Source: CAIQJJ01 sp049325275
GTDB lineage: Bacteria; Chloroflexota; Anaerolineae; Anaerolineales; UBA4823
DNA: 64,000 nucleotides
Direction: 5' to 3'
Assembly: GCA_049325275.1 (NCBI GenBank)
Contig: JBMOLU010000069.1
Location: 1 to 64,000, forward strand
The notes under the pieces were generated by a model, which saw only the letters and a list, made by a program, of their open reading frames with translations, had not been told where the DNA came from and did no database searches. The translations under genes were made by a program, and so were the position numbers. Below, in pieces: positions 61,829 to 64,000 of the stretch (its first letter is position 1; every line of letters starts with the position of its first letter).

Positions 61829-63973
61829 TTACATCGTTTGCATTTCGCGGCGGCGATAGAGTAAATCGACAAACGCTTCCAGGCGAGTACGCATGCCTGC
61901 CTGGCCCGTTTGCTCGTCGAGGATGAACGAAATGATCGGCAGGTTGAAGTCACGCCCGATCTTGGGCAAGATATTGAGGGCGGTGATCTCCGGCAGGCAG
62001 GTAAATGGCAGCAGCTCGACCAGGCCATCGAAGCCTTTCTTTGCATGCTGCACGGCCTGCCCGACCGTCAGCAGGCCCTCGCCGCCAACGTTCCAGCGCA
62101 GGTAGGGCCTGGCGGCCTGTTCGGCTTCCGAGCGGTGCAAACCGAGAACGTCAAGGACCATCGAAGCTTTGATCCAGTCGCCCAGCATGATGGTACGCGA
62201 GACCTCGGCGCCCAGTTCACCCAAAATGCGTTCGACATCCTGGTTGTAGAATGGCTCCAGGAGCGCGTAGTATTCCCCGGTTGTGGCAATGCGCACGGGC
62301 CGGCGCATCGGATCGATGGCGATCTGCGCCATTTTTTGCAGCAAATCCTTACGAGCAGATTTCAGCGCATCTGGATCGGCAACCTCACCAATGCGCACGT
62401 TGGCTTCTTCCCAGACCTTCTCGGCGCAGCCGGGAATCGCCTGGCGCGGGCGTAAAAACTGCAACCGGCGTTCGAGTTCATCGATCACATTCATCTTCGC
62501 CAGCGCGAGATAAATCTGTTTGACAACCAGGCGCCACGAAAAGCTGTCCATGAACTGCGAAAGGAACTGCGGCAAAGCGAACAAACCGCCCTTCTCGAAG
62601 GCCCCGGTGCTCACCAGGCGCACTTTGTGTCCCATATCGTGGAGTGCATCGGTCAGTAACTGGGTATAGCAACTGTTACGGCACAACTCGGCGCCGTCCA
62701 TGTAGAGCAGCGTATTGGCGCCGGCCTCAACCATCTCGATCATGTTTCCCAAAATATACTTATACGGCGTACAAATGAATTCGGGAGAATGACGCGCGCC
62801 GAGCGAAACCGTGCGGTTGCTCAACGAGGGTCCCAGTTGCACCGGCATGCCGATCCCTTCGAACAATGACTTCAACGGAATAACCGACGTCCCCATACGG
62901 GGGAATCCCAGGACAGGCTTGTGAATTTCACGCAGCAGAACGGGTGGGGAAAACCTGCCCGGCAAGTTCACGGTGGCTTTTCGAGAGGATGCCGCAGCCT
63001 TTTGGCGGCTGAGCATATCGACAAAGGCCTCCAGCCGGGTGATCATGCCGGTCGCGCTGCCGTGTTCGTCCAGCACCAGGCTCATGAAGGGCCGCTGCAA
63101 AGCATGCGTGCGTCGCGAAAGTGTTTCGACCATGGCGGAATCAGGCCCGCAGGTAAAAGCCAGGACGGCAATCAGGCCATCGACCGTCGCATCCTGCAAG
63201 TAATATCCGCCGGCGCCGGAAATCCAGTCTTCATAGAACCAACGCTTCTGCCCGGTGGTGTGCCGGACACCGCCCTGCGCATCTTCCGGGGCAACCATCT
63301 CACTGCTCAATACCGTAACGCCCAACTGGCGCAGGCGGGCAATCAGTTCATGGCTGACGTAGTCGTCGTGCAGGCAGTATGGGTGCCCTACCAGGCCAAC
63401 CCGCAAGCCATTCGGCGCACCGGGCGCCGGCATGGGCCATTCGTCGGGGTATAGGGTCGCCAGCGCTTCGGGATAGGTCAGTTTTTCATGCACCAACAAA
63501 TGCCGATAATCCGTGTCTGCCTGCGAAGCAAGCTGCCAGGCCTGTTTCACCAGTGAAGCCCTGGCCGTCAACTGCTTCCCCATGCGTCGGAAAGCATCTT
63601 TCATGGAGATTTTGTAACGATGGGCATCGATATCGGCTTCAAGTAAAGGAGGACAGTCGGGAATCGTGGCGCGAATAATGTCGGTCAGTCCCATGAATTT
63701 TGCACACTGTAACGCACCGCGCTCGACACTGCGTATGGCAGGGACAAAAACCATGTCCACATTGCCTCGATCGCGCAACCAGGTGACGTGCCCGGCATAG
63801 ACCTTTACCGGCATACAGGTAACGTCGGCGACGACTTTTGCCCCTTGCGCCAGCATGTTGCGATCGGTCGGCGGCGAGACGACAAGCTCTGCCCCGAGGG
63901 CATCGAAAAAGGTGCGCCATAAGGGATAGTATTGTAAAAAATGTAATGCACGTGGAATTCCTATTCGTGGCAT
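61829..63973 (-). CDS. HgdB/BcrB-related protein, tandem COG3580-COG3581-like fusion
   Basis: 714 aa from ATG 63973, placed six bases after GGAG; an in-frame ATG at 63985 is possible. The protein is two related halves. The first begins 'PRIGIPRALHFLQYYPLWRTFFDALG' and ends 'LDEHGSATGMITRLEAFVDML'. The second begins 'LGFPRMGTSVIPLKSLFEGIG' and ends 'LDEQTGQAGMRTRLEAFVDLL'. Cys possibly binding FeS are in 'VTCMPVKV', 'AFTCGPDS', 'FICTPYKY', 'ELCRNSCY' and 'PFTCLPEI'. DUF2229/HGD-D proteins of this kind accompany activases in strict anaerobes; the reaction is unknown. The gene sits 16 bp before the activase gene and would form with it an ATP-driven reductase or dehydratase. The upstream end of the operon is outside the window. 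Confidence 0.85.
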   Translation of the reverse strand: MPRIGIPRALHFLQYYPLWRTFFDALGAELVVSPPTDRNMLAQGAKVVADVTCMPVKVYAGHVTWLRDRGNVDMVFVPAIRSVERGALQCAKFMGLTDIIRATIPDCPPLLEADIDAHRYKISMKDAFRRMGKQLTARASLVKQAWQLASQADTDYRHLLVHEKLTYPEALATLYPDEWPMPAPGAPNGLRVGLVGHPYCLHDDYVSHELIARLRQLGVTVLSSEMVAPEDAQGGVRHTTGQKRWFYEDWISGAGGYYLQDATVDGLIAVLAFTCGPDSAMVETLSRRTHALQRPFMSLVLDEHGSATGMITRLEAFVDMLSRQKAAASSRKATVNLPGRFSPPVLLREIHKPVLGFPRMGTSVIPLKSLFEGIGMPVQLGPSLSNRTVSLGARHSPEFICTPYKYILGNMIEMVEAGANTLLYMDGAELCRNSCYTQLLTDALHDMGHKVRLVSTGAFEKGGLFALPQFLSQFMDSFSWRLVVKQIYLALAKMNVIDELERRLQFLRPRQAIPGCAEKVWEEANVRIGEVADPDALKSARKDLLQKMAQIAIDPMRRPVRIATTGEYYALLEPFYNQDVERILGELGAEVSRTIMLGDWIKASMVLDVLGLHRSEAEQAARPYLRWNVGGEGLLTVGQAVQHAKKGFDGLVELLPFTCLPEITALNILPKIGRDFNLPIISFILDEQTGQAGMRTRLEAFVDLLYRRREMQTM

Positions 63974-64000
63974 ATCCAACTCCATCGGTAGAAAAGACCC

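Noticed and set aside
61813..62046. N-terminal extension of the activase to 62046
   Set aside because: It overlaps the upstream gene by more than 200 bp and adds no family sequence; MKTFLGIDVGS at 61812 is the standard start.
1..64000. tRNA, rRNA or insertion-sequence genes
   Set aside because: Reading the intergenic stretches gave no cloverleaf with a T-loop GTTCGA box, no rRNA-like text and no transposase frame; small RNAs cannot be excluded.

Overview
The window looks like a piece of a GC-rich (roughly 60% by eye) chromosome from a member of the Chloroflexota, most likely class Anaerolineae. This assignment is inference. It rests on large secreted proteins with CSLREA/beta-helix and C25 (gingipain-type) peptidase domains, on the F-L-P-L-V type C-terminal tail, on cell-shape genes next to a complete minCDE set, and on 2-hydroxyacyl-CoA dehydratase-type genes. 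No rRNA, tRNA, phage, insertion sequence or CRISPR array was recognised.

Layout. 1-5.8 kb is the end of a surface-polysaccharide region: a sugar-nucleotide epimerase tail, a WecG/TagA/CpsF glycosyltransferase, a 1018-aa secreted beta-helix/glycosidase fusion and a WbaP/WcaJ-type initiating transferase, closed by a strong terminator. 6-19 kb, all minus strand, carries a PMT-type membrane glycosyltransferase, a LysE exporter, gltX, and a compact shape and division block. In transcription order that block is mreB-mreC-mreD-mrdA-minC-minD-minE-rodA. 18.8-23.2 kb has a methyltransferase overlapping a membrane-bound spermidine-synthase-like gene, a divergent radical-SAM/HhH gene and a GNAT acetyltransferase.

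23.5-38.3 kb is the most unusual part. An AT-rich exported protein diverges from a 56-aa leader-like peptide gene. The peptide gene is followed on the same strand by a giant C25 protease, an S26 peptidase with a Ser-His dyad, a PqqD-family (RiPP recognition element type) protein, a Thr/Pro-stalked membrane protein, a second C25 protease that looks like a lipoprotein, and a rhodanese. A GH2 glycosidase and a membrane MutS-like ATPase complete the run. The peptide + PqqD + proteases set is the best candidate here for an undescribed peptide or protein maturation system.

38.3-44.3 kb has a response regulator and histidine kinase, a Methyltransf_19 protein and a three-gene ABC-2 exporter. 44.3-58.2 kb (almost all minus strand) mixes molybdenum-hydroxylase genes with a CBS-type family II pyrophosphatase, a cyclase-AAA ATPase, a CcrM-like orphan DNA methyltransferase and an M16C protease. 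The molybdenum-hydroxylase genes are an FAD/FeS fusion, xdhC, an XdhD-like Mo subunit that lacks its first FeS cluster, and a YgfM-like FAD subunit. 58.4-64 kb has a URO-D family protein, a zinc-ribbon adenylate cyclase, a BadF/HgdC-type activase and an internally duplicated HgdB/COG3580-3581-like partner.

Non-coding signals are rich. They include several sigma70-like promoters that end within 6-8 nt of the start codon (leaderless messages) and four families of short palindromic repeats. One repeat family sits exactly at stop codons, and one has 16-nt hairpins centred on GAT-NN-ATC. All calls come from reading the sequence; no database search was run.
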